A stretch of 64,000 bases of DNA from Luteipulveratus halotolerans (GTDB lineage: Bacteria > Actinomycetota > Actinomycetes > Actinomycetales > Dermatophilaceae), in assembly GCF_001247745.1 (NCBI RefSeq), contig NZ_LAIR01000002.1, positions 3,410,001 to 3,474,000 of the forward strand, in the 5' to 3' direction. Positions 43,511-51,657 of this stretch are shown piece after piece (the stretch's first letter is position 1; each line of letters starts with the position of its first letter). The notes beneath the pieces are model-generated. The model made no database searches and had not been told where the DNA came from. It worked only from the letters and a program-made list of their open reading frames with translations. The translations under genes were made by a program, and so were the position numbers.

Positions 43511-43970
43511 CGGTCTCGACGTGGCTCTTGGCCGCCGCGAGCTCGGTCTCCCAGCCCTCGGCGTTGTCGTGGTACGCCCTCTGCCGGGCCTCGGCCGTGA
43601 CCGGCGCCGCAGCGAACCCGCTCTCGACCACGCGCACGAGTGTGCTGTCGCCTTCAGCGGTCAGCGTGAACTCGACGAGCGTCGGGATCATCTCGGGCGC
43701 AGAGACATCAGCGTGGTCGCCGCCCTCCTGGTCGCTCACCAGCCAGCGGAACGCGACCCGGGACTGCGGCTCGGACTCGACGACCTCGATGCGGAAGTCG
43801 CCCCACTTCTCGTCCGTGACCACGACGAAGCCCTCGCGCTGCTCGATGTGGTGCGGTCGGATCGTGCCCTCGTTGATCCACCAGCCGGGCTCGGAGACCA
43901 GCGCCCACACGCGCTCGCGCGGCGCCTCGATGCGGATCTGGCGCTCGATCGTGTCGGGTGTGCTCATCAT
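43503..43970 (-). CDS. SRPBCC (AHSA1-type) domain protein
   Basis: 155 residues from the ATG at 43970 (a second ATG follows immediately). TIERQIRIEAPRERVWALVS is the typical AHSA1/START-like first strand and helix; FEVTLTAEGDSTLVRVVESGF-like strands and a C-terminal helix complete the ligand-binding barrel. Such proteins bind hydrophobic ligands; the ligand is unknown. AGAGGA precedes the start. It is the first gene of the operon with arsR. Confidence 0.85.
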   Translation of the reverse strand: MMSTPDTIERQIRIEAPRERVWALVSEPGWWINEGTIRPHHIEQREGFVVVTDEKWGDFRIEVVESEPQSRVAFRWLVSDQEGGDHADVSAPEMIPTLVEFTLTAEGDSTLVRVVESGFAAAPVTAEARQRAYHDNAEGWETELAAAKSHVETGA

Positions 43971-43989
43971 TCGCGTCCTCTCGTCGTAT

Positions 43990-44042
43990 GTGCAACTCCA
44001 GAGTTGCACTTGCCGAGACGACGTGCAACCCCCAGGTTGCAC
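43990..44042. promoter_or_regulatory. Twin palindromic operators of the ArsR-type regulator
   Basis: GTGCAACTC-CA-GAGTTGCAC (43990-44009) and GTGCAACC-CCCA-GGTTGCAC (44023-44042) are two near-identical palindromes whose centres are about 33 nt apart, three helical turns. They lie between the divergent SRPBCC-arsR operon and the RibD-like reductase gene. A TAGCGT box for the latter is at 44052. Confidence 0.75.
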
Positions 44043-44085
44043 CGATGTGGGCTAGCGTCGACGTCCACGACATCGGAGGCATGGC

Positions 44086-44658
44086 ATGCGCAAGCTCGTG
44101 GTCTACACCCTGACCTCGCTCGACGGTGCGGTCGAGGACCCGCGTCGCTACTTCCAGCCCGTCGATGCGAACGTCCCGGGCCCACCGTCGTTCGACCCGG
44201 ACATGGACCGGCTCGAACGCGCCCTGATCGACACCCAGGACGCCGTCGTCCTCGGCCGTCGCACGTACGACGAGTGGTCGCGCTACTGGCCGACGTCCGA
44301 CGAGCAGCCGTTCGCCGACTTCATCAACGGGGTGCGCAAGTACGTCGTCACGTCGACGCCGCTCGAACGCGAGTGGCCCGGCACCGAGGTCGTCGACGGC
44401 CCGCCGACCGACTTCGTGGCGCGACTCAAGCAAGGCGCCGTCGGTGACATCGGCGTGCACGGCAGCATCACGCTGGCCCGCTCCCTCATCGCGGCCGGGC
44501 TGGTGGACGAGCTCCAGCTCGCGGTCGGCCCCGTGCTCGACGCGGAGGGGCCGCGCCTGTTCGAGGGGCTGACCGGCTGGCAACGCCTCGAGCTGGTCGA
44601 CGCGACATCGACGTCCGGCGGCACGGTCTGGCTGACCTATCGGCCCGCCACCGGCTGA
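44086..44658 (+). CDS. Dihydrofolate reductase/RibD C-terminal-like reductase
   Basis: 190 residues. KLVVYTLTSLDGAVEDPRRY is the N-terminal strand and catalytic-loop region of RibD_C proteins, DAVVLGRRTYDEWSRYWPTS binds the nicotinamide dinucleotide, and VHGSITLARSLIAAGLVDEL is the last conserved part. These YyaP/YwjB-like proteins are NADPH reductases of unknown substrate. GGAGG lies 9 nt before the ATG. Shared operators suggest co-regulation with the divergent ArsR operon. Confidence 0.88.
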   Translation: MRKLVVYTLTSLDGAVEDPRRYFQPVDANVPGPPSFDPDMDRLERALIDTQDAVVLGRRTYDEWSRYWPTSDEQPFADFINGVRKYVVTSTPLEREWPGTEVVDGPPTDFVARLKQGAVGDIGVHGSITLARSLIAAGLVDELQLAVGPVLDAEGPRLFEGLTGWQRLELVDATSTSGGTVWLTYRPATG

Positions 44659-44817
44659 CGGGACGACCTGACCGGCACGACCGGAGTGCGCCGGCTCCGG
44701 GTCACCCCTGGTCCTCCCCCGGTCGTAGCCCTGATTCAGACCTCGGGACGATGCGGCACCCCTCGTTCGTTCGTAGCGTCGTAGGCACGCCGACCAATCC
44801 GTCCAGGGGACCGACCC

Positions 44818-45456
44818 GTGCTCGAAGCCATCAACGACTCCATCCTCGACCTCGCGGGGCAGCCGTGGGTGTACGCCGTCGTCGGCGCCCTCGGTGCGCT
44901 CGACGCGTTCGTGCCGCCCCTCCCGAGCGAGTCGGCCATCGTGGCGCTCGCCGCGCTCGGCGATCAGGGCGGCGTCAACCTCTGGCTGCTCGGCGTCGTC
45001 GGAGCGCTCGGCGCCCTCCTGGGTGACACGGCTGCGTACGTCATCGGTCGGCGGGTCGGCACGAATCGCTTTGCGTGGCAACGCAAAGCGCGGGTCGCGA
45101 AGGCGATCACGTGGGCCGGCGGCGAGCTCGACCGACGTGGCGGTGTCCTGATCTTCACAGCCCGCTACATCCCCGTCGGCCGCATCGCAGTCATGATGAC
45201 CGCCGGTGCCACGGGCATGCGCGTGCGCCGGTTCCTCACGTACGCCACGATCGGCTGCACCGCCTGGGCCGCGTGGTCGGTGCTCGTCGGCGCTGTCGCC
45301 GGCCAGCTGCTCGGTGACAACCCGTTGCTCGCCGCAGTCGTCGGTATCGCGATCGCGCTCGGCGTCGGACTCGTCGTCGACCGCGTCGCCTCGCGCCGGC
45401 GTACAGGGGCACCGTCCGAGAACTCGGTGGAGGACGCCGAGGACGCTCTGGTCTAG
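44818..45456 (+). CDS. DedA-family membrane protein
   Basis: 212 residues with about five hydrophobic segments. FVPPLPSESAIVALAALGDQ contains the conserved P-x-E entry motif, and FTARYIPVGRIAVMMTAGAT the FxRxxPxxR-like motif of DedA/VTT proteins. The family includes lipid scramblases and flippases for undecaprenyl phosphate and phosphatidylethanolamine. The GTG at 44818 follows AGGGGA. A TAGCGT box at 44773 may be its -10. Confidence 0.88.
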   Translation: MLEAINDSILDLAGQPWVYAVVGALGALDAFVPPLPSESAIVALAALGDQGGVNLWLLGVVGALGALLGDTAAYVIGRRVGTNRFAWQRKARVAKAITWAGGELDRRGGVLIFTARYIPVGRIAVMMTAGATGMRVRRFLTYATIGCTAWAAWSVLVGAVAGQLLGDNPLLAAVVGIAIALGVGLVVDRVASRRRTGAPSENSVEDAEDALV

Positions 45457-45464
45457 TACGGCGC

Positions 45465-45950
45465 ATGGAGATCCGCCCGTACGCCGACGCCGACTGGCTG
45501 CGCGTCGCACCGATCGTGACCGAGGTCGTCCGTGCCGCAGAGACGTTCACGTACGACCCTGCGATGCCACCCGAGGCGTTGCAGGACCTGTGGATCGAGC
45601 GGCCGCCCGGGCTCACAGTCGTCGCGGTCGACGGCGACGACGTGCTCGGCACCGCCAAGATGGGGCCGAACAAGCCCGGCCCCGGCGCGCACGTCGCGAC
45701 GGCGAGCTACATGGTCGGCAGCACGGCTCGCGGGCGCGGGGTCGGACGAGCGCTCGTCGAGCACAGCCTCGCGTGGGCGAAGGCCGGCGGTTTCGCAGCG
45801 ATCCAGTTCAACGCGGTCGCGGCGAGCAACGTCAGAGCGGTCGGCCTGTATGAGTCGCTCGGGTTCACGATCATCGGCACCGTGCCCGAGGCGTTCGAGC
45901 ACCCGACGCAGGGCCGGGTCGGCCTGCACGTGATGCACCGCTTCCTCTGA
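45465..45950 (+). CDS. GNAT-family N-acetyltransferase
   Basis: 161 residues starting 8 nt after the DedA stop, so the two are likely co-transcribed. VGSTARGRGVGRALVEHSLA is the acetyl-CoA binding loop, and NVRAVGLYESLGFTIIGTVP the C-terminal helix-strand typical of phosphinothricin-like or ribosomal-protein-like acetyltransferases. The acceptor is unknown. Confidence 0.88.
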   Translation: MEIRPYADADWLRVAPIVTEVVRAAETFTYDPAMPPEALQDLWIERPPGLTVVAVDGDDVLGTAKMGPNKPGPGAHVATASYMVGSTARGRGVGRALVEHSLAWAKAGGFAAIQFNAVAASNVRAVGLYESLGFTIIGTVPEAFEHPTQGRVGLHVMHRFL

Positions 45951-45974
45951 CGAGCCGCACCTCGCCGGCCCTCC

Positions 45975-46108
45975 CGCTGGTTGAGCCGGTCGAGCCCCAA
46001 GGGCGAGACCGTGTCGAAACCGAGGTGACCGCCAGCGAGACCCCTCCCTCGCTGTCACCTGGTTTCGACACGCTCCTCGGCGAGCACCTCGGACCGGCTC
46101 AACCAGCG
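45975..46108. repeat. REP-like element, copy 4
   Basis: CGCTGGTTGAGCCGGTCGAG...GCGAGACCGTGTCGAAACC, middle with CCCTCGCTGTCACC, then GGTTTCGACACG...GGACCGGCTCAACCAGCG. The right end overlaps the 3' end of the small gene on the minus strand and supplies its stop codon (the TGA in GGTTGAGCC). Confidence 0.7.
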
Positions 46109-46344
46109 GAGTACGTGCTCCTACTCGGCCAGCGAGGTGGGCGACGGCGGTAGGCGGCGTCGAGGGCGATGGCCCACTCCCGGCGACCGATCGCGACGTT
46201 GGCGGCGACGTCGCGGGCGCCCCACCGGCGTACGGGCGTGCGCTCCGGCGCCGGGGTGGCGATCCGGCCGATCGCAGCCAGGACGCCGACGGCGAGCGCC
46301 GCCACGACGACGATCGGCACGAGTGCGGCGAGCGCGGCCATCAC
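46099..46344 (-). CDS. Small single-pass membrane protein
   Basis: 81 residues. LAALVPIVVVAALAVGVLAA is a membrane helix at residues 4-23; the rest is basic and faces one side (PVRRWGARDVAANVAIGRRE). The first codon overlaps the stop of the upstream small gene by 4 nt, so they are coupled. The last three residues (SAG) and stop come from a REP-like repeat. Function unknown. Confidence 0.6.
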   Translation of the reverse strand: MMAALAALVPIVVVAALAVGVLAAIGRIATPAPERTPVRRWGARDVAANVAIGRREWAIALDAAYRRRPPRWPSRSTYSAG

Positions 46345-46565
46345 CGGAACGCCGCCAGTCGGAGGTGCGAGTGCCGGGCCGGCGCCCCGACGTGCGTCGC
46401 GCCCGCGGCCTGGGCCGGCGAGTGCGCAGCGAGGTCGGCGCGCGTCCGGTCGATGTCGCGGTCGTCGATCTCGGGCAGCCGGTGCTCGGCGCGGACGCGG
46501 CGATCAGTGCGTTCCATCGCCACGATCACCGCGACGACCAGAGCGAGGACGAGCAGTGCAGCCAT
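46341..46565 (-). CDS. Small single-pass membrane protein
   Basis: 74 residues: AALLVLALVVAVIVAMERTD is a membrane helix at the N-terminus, followed by a charged tail (EIDDRDIDRTRADLAAHSPA). GGAGGAAG lies upstream of the ATG, a strong ribosome binding site. It is first in a two-gene operon and divergent from the LysR-type gene across 112 nt, so it may be a LysR target. No family recognised. Confidence 0.62.
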   Translation of the reverse strand: MAALLVLALVVAVIVAMERTDRRVRAEHRLPEIDDRDIDRTRADLAAHSPAQAAGATHVGAPARHSHLRLAAFR

Positions 46566-46677
46566 GGTGCTTCCTCCTGGTGAAGGGCCTTCGGCGAAGG
46601 CGTCTGACTCCAGGTTCGGCCCTTCGACCCGTTAGCACCAGCGCGCATTTGTGAGGTGTACCAGTTAGCATTGCTTC

Positions 46678-47604
46678 ATGTTCGATCTGCAGCGTCTGCG
46701 CGCCCTGCACGCCGTCCGCCAGCACGGCTCGGTCGCCGCCGCGGCTGAGGCGCTGGGGTTCACCTCGTCCGCGGTCAGTCAGCAGATCGCCAAGCTCGAG
46801 CGCGAGGCCCACGCGTCGCTGCTGGAGAAGGCCGGGCGCGGCGTCATCCTGACCGACGCCGGGCTCGTGCTCGCCGACGCCACCGAGGCGATCCTCAGCA
46901 CCACCGAGCAGGCCAGCGCCGACCTCGAGGCCTTGCAGTCCGGAGTGAGCGGCACCCTGCGAGTCCTGTGCTTTCCCACCGCAATTCGCGGACTGGCCGC
47001 TCCCGCGCTCGCCGAGCTCCGGCGTACGACACCCGACCTCACCGTCCGGATCGAGGAGGGCTGGATCCGCAGCACCGAACGCATCGAGGGCGGGCACGCC
47101 GATCTCGCGGTGACCCACGACTGGGCCGACTCGCCGGTCGACCTGCCGGCGCACCTGACCCAGTCGCCGCTGCTGGAGGACCCCGTCGACGTGCTGCTGC
47201 CCGCTGCCCACCCGCTCGCACAGCGGACGTCGCTGACCCTGGACGACCTGCTCGACGCGCCCTGGATCATCGACACCAACCCCGACAGCATCTGCAGCAA
47301 GTGGCTGCGCGACCAGATGACCGCGCGCGGGCGCACGGCTGATGTGGTGCACCGCCTGGACGAGTACCCGTCGCAGATCGCGGTCGTCGGCGCCGGCCTC
47401 GGTCTGTCGCTGCTGCCACGCATGGGCCGACCCGACCTGCCGGACGGCGTCCGAGCGGTGCCGCTGCGCGGTGACCGCCCCGTACGACGGGTGTTCGCGA
47501 TCTGCCGGAGGGCGTCGAGCCGGCGGCCCGCGATCCGGACGCTCACGACCGCTCTGCGTGATCAGGCCGAGCAGTGGGAGGGCGTCGAGGCCGCGACAGG
47601 GTGA
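46678..47604 (+). CDS. LysR-family transcriptional regulator
   Basis: 308 residues. LRALHAVRQHGSVAAAAEAL and SSAVSQQIAKLEREAHASLL form the N-terminal winged helix; the remainder is the periplasmic-binding-like effector domain. TAGCAT at 46666-46671 ends 6 nt before the ATG, so the mRNA is probably leaderless. The divergent pair of small membrane protein genes is the nearest candidate target. Effector unknown. Confidence 0.92.
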   Translation: MFDLQRLRALHAVRQHGSVAAAAEALGFTSSAVSQQIAKLEREAHASLLEKAGRGVILTDAGLVLADATEAILSTTEQASADLEALQSGVSGTLRVLCFPTAIRGLAAPALAELRRTTPDLTVRIEEGWIRSTERIEGGHADLAVTHDWADSPVDLPAHLTQSPLLEDPVDVLLPAAHPLAQRTSLTLDDLLDAPWIIDTNPDSICSKWLRDQMTARGRTADVVHRLDEYPSQIAVVGAGLGLSLLPRMGRPDLPDGVRAVPLRGDRPVRRVFAICRRASSRRPAIRTLTTALRDQAEQWEGVEAATG

Positions 47605-47627
47605 GGCGCGGCGCCTACGATCGGGCC

Positions 47628-48584
47628 ATGGCGAGCAAGGGCGGCTCACCCGCCACCGAGCTGACCGTGGGCGAGCGCACCGTTCGCCTCTCCAACCCCG
47701 ACCGCGTGTACTTCCCTGCCCGCGGCGAGACCAAGCTCGACCTGGCCCAGTACTACCTCTCGGTCGGCGACGGCATCGTCAACGCACTGCGCGAGCGGCC
47801 GTGCATGCTGCACCGCTTCCCCACCGGCGTGACCGGCGAGAAGGTGCACCAGAAGCGGCTCCCCCGTGGCGCCCCCGACTGGGTCGAAACCGTCGAGCTG
47901 CACTTCCCCCGATGGAACCGCACCGCCGACGAGCTGTGCGTCACCGAGCTCGCCAGCGTCATCTGGGCCGTGCAGATGTCGACCGTCGAGTTCCACCCGT
48001 GGAACTCGCGCCGCCCCGACACCGAGCGCCCGGACGAGTGGCGCATCGACCTCGACCCGATGCCGGACTGCCCGTTCGACCGGGTTCGGCGTACTGCTCA
48101 TACAGCGCACGAGGTGCTGAAAGAGCTTGGCATTGAAGGCTTTCCGAAGACCTCTGGTGGTTCGGGGCTGCACATCTACGTGCGCATCGAGCCCGAGTGG
48201 GGCTTCGCCGACGTGCGACGCGCCGCGTTCGCGTTCGCGCGCGAGGTCGAGCGTCGTACGCCGAAGGAGGTCACCACGACCTGGTGGCGCAAGGACCGCG
48301 ACCCGACGGCGGTGTTCGTCGACTACAACCAGAACACCCGCGACCACACGATCGCGAGCGCCTACTCCGTACGCGGCAACCCCGAGGCGACCGTGTCGAC
48401 GCCGATCCGCTGGGACGAGGTGGACGACGTCGAGCCGCGCGAGCTGACGATCGCGACGGTGCCGGCGAGGTACGCCGAGCTCGGCGACCTGCACGCGGAC
48501 ATCGACGCGACGGCGTACCGGCTGGACACGCTGCTGGAGTGGGCCGACCGCGACGAGGCGGAGCCCCCGACCGACGAGAGCTGA
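47628..48584 (+). CDS. LigD polymerase-domain protein (PolD/primase-polymerase)
   Basis: 318 residues from the ATG at 47628; TACGAT ends 6 nt upstream. WRIDLDPMPDCPFDRV carries the catalytic DxD pair, TSGGSGLHIYVRI and VFVDYNQNTRDHTIASAYSV are the nucleotide-binding motifs of the archaeo-eukaryotic primase-type LigD-Pol fold. It can add ribonucleotides or deoxynucleotides at double-strand break ends in non-homologous end joining. The ligase and nuclease domains of full LigD are absent and no ku gene is in the window, so it is one of the stand-alone polymerases. Confidence 0.92.
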   Translation: MASKGGSPATELTVGERTVRLSNPDRVYFPARGETKLDLAQYYLSVGDGIVNALRERPCMLHRFPTGVTGEKVHQKRLPRGAPDWVETVELHFPRWNRTADELCVTELASVIWAVQMSTVEFHPWNSRRPDTERPDEWRIDLDPMPDCPFDRVRRTAHTAHEVLKELGIEGFPKTSGGSGLHIYVRIEPEWGFADVRRAAFAFAREVERRTPKEVTTTWWRKDRDPTAVFVDYNQNTRDHTIASAYSVRGNPEATVSTPIRWDEVDDVEPRELTIATVPARYAELGDLHADIDATAYRLDTLLEWADRDEAEPPTDES

Positions 48585-48595
48585 CCACGGGCCTT

Positions 48596-48706
48596 CGCTG
48601 GTCGAGTAGGGCAGAGCGCTGGCGGAGTCCTTCTCGAGACCTGGTCGCCGCGGCTACGGAGGCCTCGATACGGCTCGCGCTGGGGCGCTCGCCCACTCGA
48701 CCAGCG
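48596..48706. repeat. REP-like element, copy 5 (GGTCGAG variant)
   Basis: CGCTGGTCGAGTAGGGCAGA...CTCGAGACC is followed by GGCCTCGATACGGCTCGCGC...CCACTCGACCAGCG. Two further ...CTCGAC(C/T)GGCGGTTCC units follow to about 48770. It is a variant of the GGTTGAGCC element. Confidence 0.55.
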
Positions 48707-48786
48707 GTTCCGCTCGCCTCCTCGACCGGCGGTTCCGCTCGCCTCCTCGACTGGCGGTTCCTCGGCGGGTATCTTCGGCGCTCGCT

Positions 48787-48846
48787 GTGCACTGGTTCGT
48801 GTGGTGAACCACGACGATCGCTGGCTCACCACACGAACCACTGCAC
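48787..48846. repeat. Hairpin family 3, copy 1
   Basis: A 21-bp left arm (GTGCACTGGTTCGTGTGGTG plus A) and its complement pair with one mismatch around 18 nt. A second, perfect copy lies at 52769-52828. The 48585-49045 gap contains only repeats: copy 5, this hairpin and copy 6. Confidence 0.7.
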
Positions 48847-48885
48847 ACTGCCCGCCGAACCCTCCTGCACTGCCAGCCAGCCCAC

Positions 48886-49019
48886 CGCTGGTTGAGCCGG
48901 GCGAGCCCCACAGGGCGAGCCCGTGTCGAAACCTCGTGCATCGCGGGGAGAGTCTCCCCCGCCGTGGCCTTGGTTTCGACACGGCCCTCGGCTTGCGCCT
49001 CGGACCGGCTCAACCAGCG
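48886..49019. repeat. REP-like element, copy 6
   Basis: CGCTGGTTGAGCCGGGCGAG...GCGAGCCCGTGTCGAAACC, middle, then GGTTTCGACACGGCC...GGACCGGCTCAACCAGCG. An additional GGCTCGACCAGCG follows at about 49025. Confidence 0.7.
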
Positions 49020-49045
49020 GATTCGGCTCGACCAGCGAGCTCGGG

Positions 49046-49717
49046 TCAGCGGGCGGCGTACGCGGTGGCGCCGCCCGCCGGACGGTGACGGCGCCGGTCG
49101 GGCTCGAACCCGTGGCGTACGCCCCACAGCACCGCCTGGCTGCGGCTGGTGACACCGATCTTGCGGTAGCCGGTGCGGATGTAGGACTTGACCGAGTTGA
49201 TGGACAGCTGCGTCTGTGCGGCGATCACCGTGTTGGGCAGCCCCTGAGTGATGAGCGCGAGCACCTCGGCCTCACGCGGCGTCAGCCCTTCCTCGCGACC
49301 GGGCCACTCGCCGCACACCTGGCTGTTGCCGGGCGGTGGCGACACGACGGTCTCGCCACCGTGGATGCGTTCGAGCGCGTCGACCAGCGCTGCGGCCGGC
49401 ATCGTCTTGGCGAGATATCCGTGGACGCCGCGCTCGAGGGAGGCCTGCACGAGGTCGGGGTGGAAGTTCCACGTGTGCACGACGACCTTGCCGACACGCG
49501 CGCTGCGGGCGAGGCGACCGACCTCGCCGGTGTCTCCCTGGTCCTGCGCGAACGTGTCGTAGACCGCGATGTCGATGGGGCGCGGGGTGTCGGAGTCGAC
49601 GTCGAGCTCGACGACGGCGACGCGGCGTTCGTACCGGTGCAGCATCGCGCGCATGCCACGCACGACCACGCCGTACTCGTTGACGACGGCGATGTGCAGG
49701 GGTTCGGACGATGTCAT
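49046..49717 (-). CDS. NarL/LuxR-type response regulator
   Basis: 223 residues from the ATG at 49717. The receiver half contains IDIAVYDTFAQ with a candidate phospho-acceptor Asp, VVVHTWNF and YLAKTMPAAALVDALERIHG (conserved Lys). LTPREAEVLALITQGLPNTV and SINSVKSYIRTGYRKIGV are the LuxR/GerE DNA-binding domain. The usual DD pair at the receiver N-terminus is replaced (VVNEYG), so phosphorylation may be atypical. No histidine kinase gene is adjacent. It is divergent from the metallophosphoesterase gene. Confidence 0.85.
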   Translation of the reverse strand: MTSSEPLHIAVVNEYGVVVRGMRAMLHRYERRVAVVELDVDSDTPRPIDIAVYDTFAQDQGDTGEVGRLARSARVGKVVVHTWNFHPDLVQASLERGVHGYLAKTMPAAALVDALERIHGGETVVSPPPGNSQVCGEWPGREEGLTPREAEVLALITQGLPNTVIAAQTQLSINSVKSYIRTGYRKIGVTSRSQAVLWGVRHGFEPDRRRHRPAGGATAYAAR

Positions 49718-49926
49718 GGCACGCGGCCTAGCTCGGTCGAAGCGGTGTCGGGCCGGCCTGCACGGCGGTGGCCCGTGGTCGGTCACCAGGTTAGGCCGTT
49801 CCTGCGTGAGCGGGCGGTCAACGGCGCGTCCGACCGTCGCCCGCCCACGCCTCGGACGAGAACCCGCCCCGTACGCCACGGGCTCTGAGACGATCGGCGC
49901 AGGCCTGCACCTCGTCAGGAGGCGAT

Positions 49927-51507
49927 GTGAGCGAGTCCGACGACCCGGCACAGACGCACGACCCGGCGCCGCACCGCTCACGATGGCGGCTGCCGCTGAT
50001 CGCGCTCGCGACCGTGGCGCTCACCGTGGTCGGCTACCTCGCCGGGATCGCGATGACCGCCGCGTGGCCGACCGAGGTCGACACGACGTACTACCGCGCC
50101 GACGTACGCCTGCACGCCTGGCCGTCGTCGACGCTCACCGCTCCGACGGTGTTCGGTGACATCGACGTGGAGTTCGACGGTCCGCTGCCGGCGCCGGGCA
50201 TCCAGCTCGACACCCAGGTCAAGCGCGACGTCACCGATCTGTTCGCGCGCGAGGACGTGTCGGTCGACAGCTTTCGGCCGAGCGACGCCGAGATCCGTGA
50301 CGCGGCCCGGTCGGCGCTCACGGGTGTGGTCCTGCGGTTCGGGTTGGGGCTGGTGCTGGCCGAGGCGGCGATGCTCACGCTGCTCGCTCTGGGCCGACGT
50401 CACCACCGGCATCCCAGCGGCGTTCAGCTGCGGCTCGTGGCCGCGGCGACCGTGCTCGGCCTCGCGCTGCCCGCGCTCGCCGGCTGGCAGACCTATCGCG
50501 GCGACCGGGTCTCGGCCATCCGCGCCACGAGCCTGCTCGGCACGGTGCGTTCGAACGCCGGCCTGCTCACCGACGTCCAGACGCGGGCTCAGCAGGTGTC
50601 GCGCTACGTCACCAACGTGCTCGCGCTGTCGCAGTCGTTGCAGGACTCGCTGGTGCCGCCCGAGCTGGCGCAGGTGCCGGCCGTGCGGCTGCTGATGGTC
50701 AGCGACATCCACGGCGCCAACCAGTACCCCATCCTCAAGAGCCTGATCGCCGACGAGCACATCGACGCGGTCGTCGACTCCGGCGACCTGGTCAACTTCG
50801 GCACGGTGCAGGAGGCCGAGGCGGCCGGGATCTTCACGTCGATCTCCGAGCTGGGCGTGCCGTACGTCTTCGTCAAGGGCAACCACGACGCGACCAGCGC
50901 CACCGACAAGGCCCTGCTCGACCGCCTCGCGCGCATCCCCAACGTCGTGCTGCTGGAGCCGAGTCCTGGTCAGTACCAACAGATCTCGGTCAAGGGTGTC
51001 ACCGTCGGCGGCTTCAACGACCCGCGCTACTACGGCGACGAGGACAAGGACAACGACAAGAAGCAGGAGCCCCGGCAGAAGGAGTTCCTCGAGGCGTACG
51101 ACGGCCGCAGCCTCCCCGACGTCGTCGTCAGTCATGAGCCGGCCGCGGTCAAGGGCATCAAGACCAAGGGCATGCTCGTCAACGGCCACCTGCACACGCC
51201 CGAGATCGACGGCAACCGCGTCACGGTCGGCACGTTCACCGCGGGCGGCATCTTCGGCAAGCGCATCTCGGACTCGACCCAGGAGGACGCCGAGCGCGTC
51301 ACGGCGTCGTACTTCTTCGACATCGCGGTCTACGGGCGGTCGTGCTCGCTGATCAACCTGACGCGATACTCGTTCCGCTCGGTCGTCGAGGGCCGACCGG
51401 CGTACGACGGCCTCAACGTCATCAACGGCCGCTCGATCGCCGACCCGGCCGCACAGGGCCGCACCTGCGGCGGCTCCGAACCCGTCACTCGTACGCCGGT
51501 CGACTGA
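49927..51507 (+). CDS. Membrane-anchored metallophosphoesterase
   Basis: 526 residues from GTG at 49927 with CAGGAGG upstream. Membrane segments: LPLIALATVALTVVGYLAGI near 20-40, GVVLRFGLGLVLAEAAMLTL near 135-155 and VAAATVLGLALPALAGW near 172-190. The C-terminal catalytic domain has all calcineurin-type metal motifs: DIHG, DSGDLVNFG, VKGNHD, VVSHEPAA and NGHLHTP. It probably hydrolyses a phosphoester outside or at the membrane. A long linker with coiled potential (VQTRAQQVSRYVTNVLALSQ) joins the parts. Substrate unknown. Confidence 0.88.
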   Translation: MSESDDPAQTHDPAPHRSRWRLPLIALATVALTVVGYLAGIAMTAAWPTEVDTTYYRADVRLHAWPSSTLTAPTVFGDIDVEFDGPLPAPGIQLDTQVKRDVTDLFAREDVSVDSFRPSDAEIRDAARSALTGVVLRFGLGLVLAEAAMLTLLALGRRHHRHPSGVQLRLVAAATVLGLALPALAGWQTYRGDRVSAIRATSLLGTVRSNAGLLTDVQTRAQQVSRYVTNVLALSQSLQDSLVPPELAQVPAVRLLMVSDIHGANQYPILKSLIADEHIDAVVDSGDLVNFGTVQEAEAAGIFTSISELGVPYVFVKGNHDATSATDKALLDRLARIPNVVLLEPSPGQYQQISVKGVTVGGFNDPRYYGDEDKDNDKKQEPRQKEFLEAYDGRSLPDVVVSHEPAAVKGIKTKGMLVNGHLHTPEIDGNRVTVGTFTAGGIFGKRISDSTQEDAERVTASYFFDIAVYGRSCSLINLTRYSFRSVVEGRPAYDGLNVINGRSIADPAAQGRTCGGSEPVTRTPVD

Positions 51508-51534
51508 GCCGGCCCGCTCGTCGTACGGCCGACG

Positions 51535-51576
51535 TTGTCAGATCCCGCGCAATCCCGGGCCTGACAGATCTGACGA
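51535..51576. terminator. Probable terminator after the metallophosphoesterase
   Basis: GTTGTCAGATC and GATCTGACGAC pair over 11 bp with one mismatch around a central TGTCAG/CTGACA alternative pair. It begins about 28 nt after the stop. Confidence 0.5.
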
Positions 51577-51657
51577 CACGTTCGGACGAACCGCTGTGGG
51601 CCGACCTCGCGTCGGGGTGGTGAACGACTCACCCACCCCGCACGAGGAGGACCCTCC

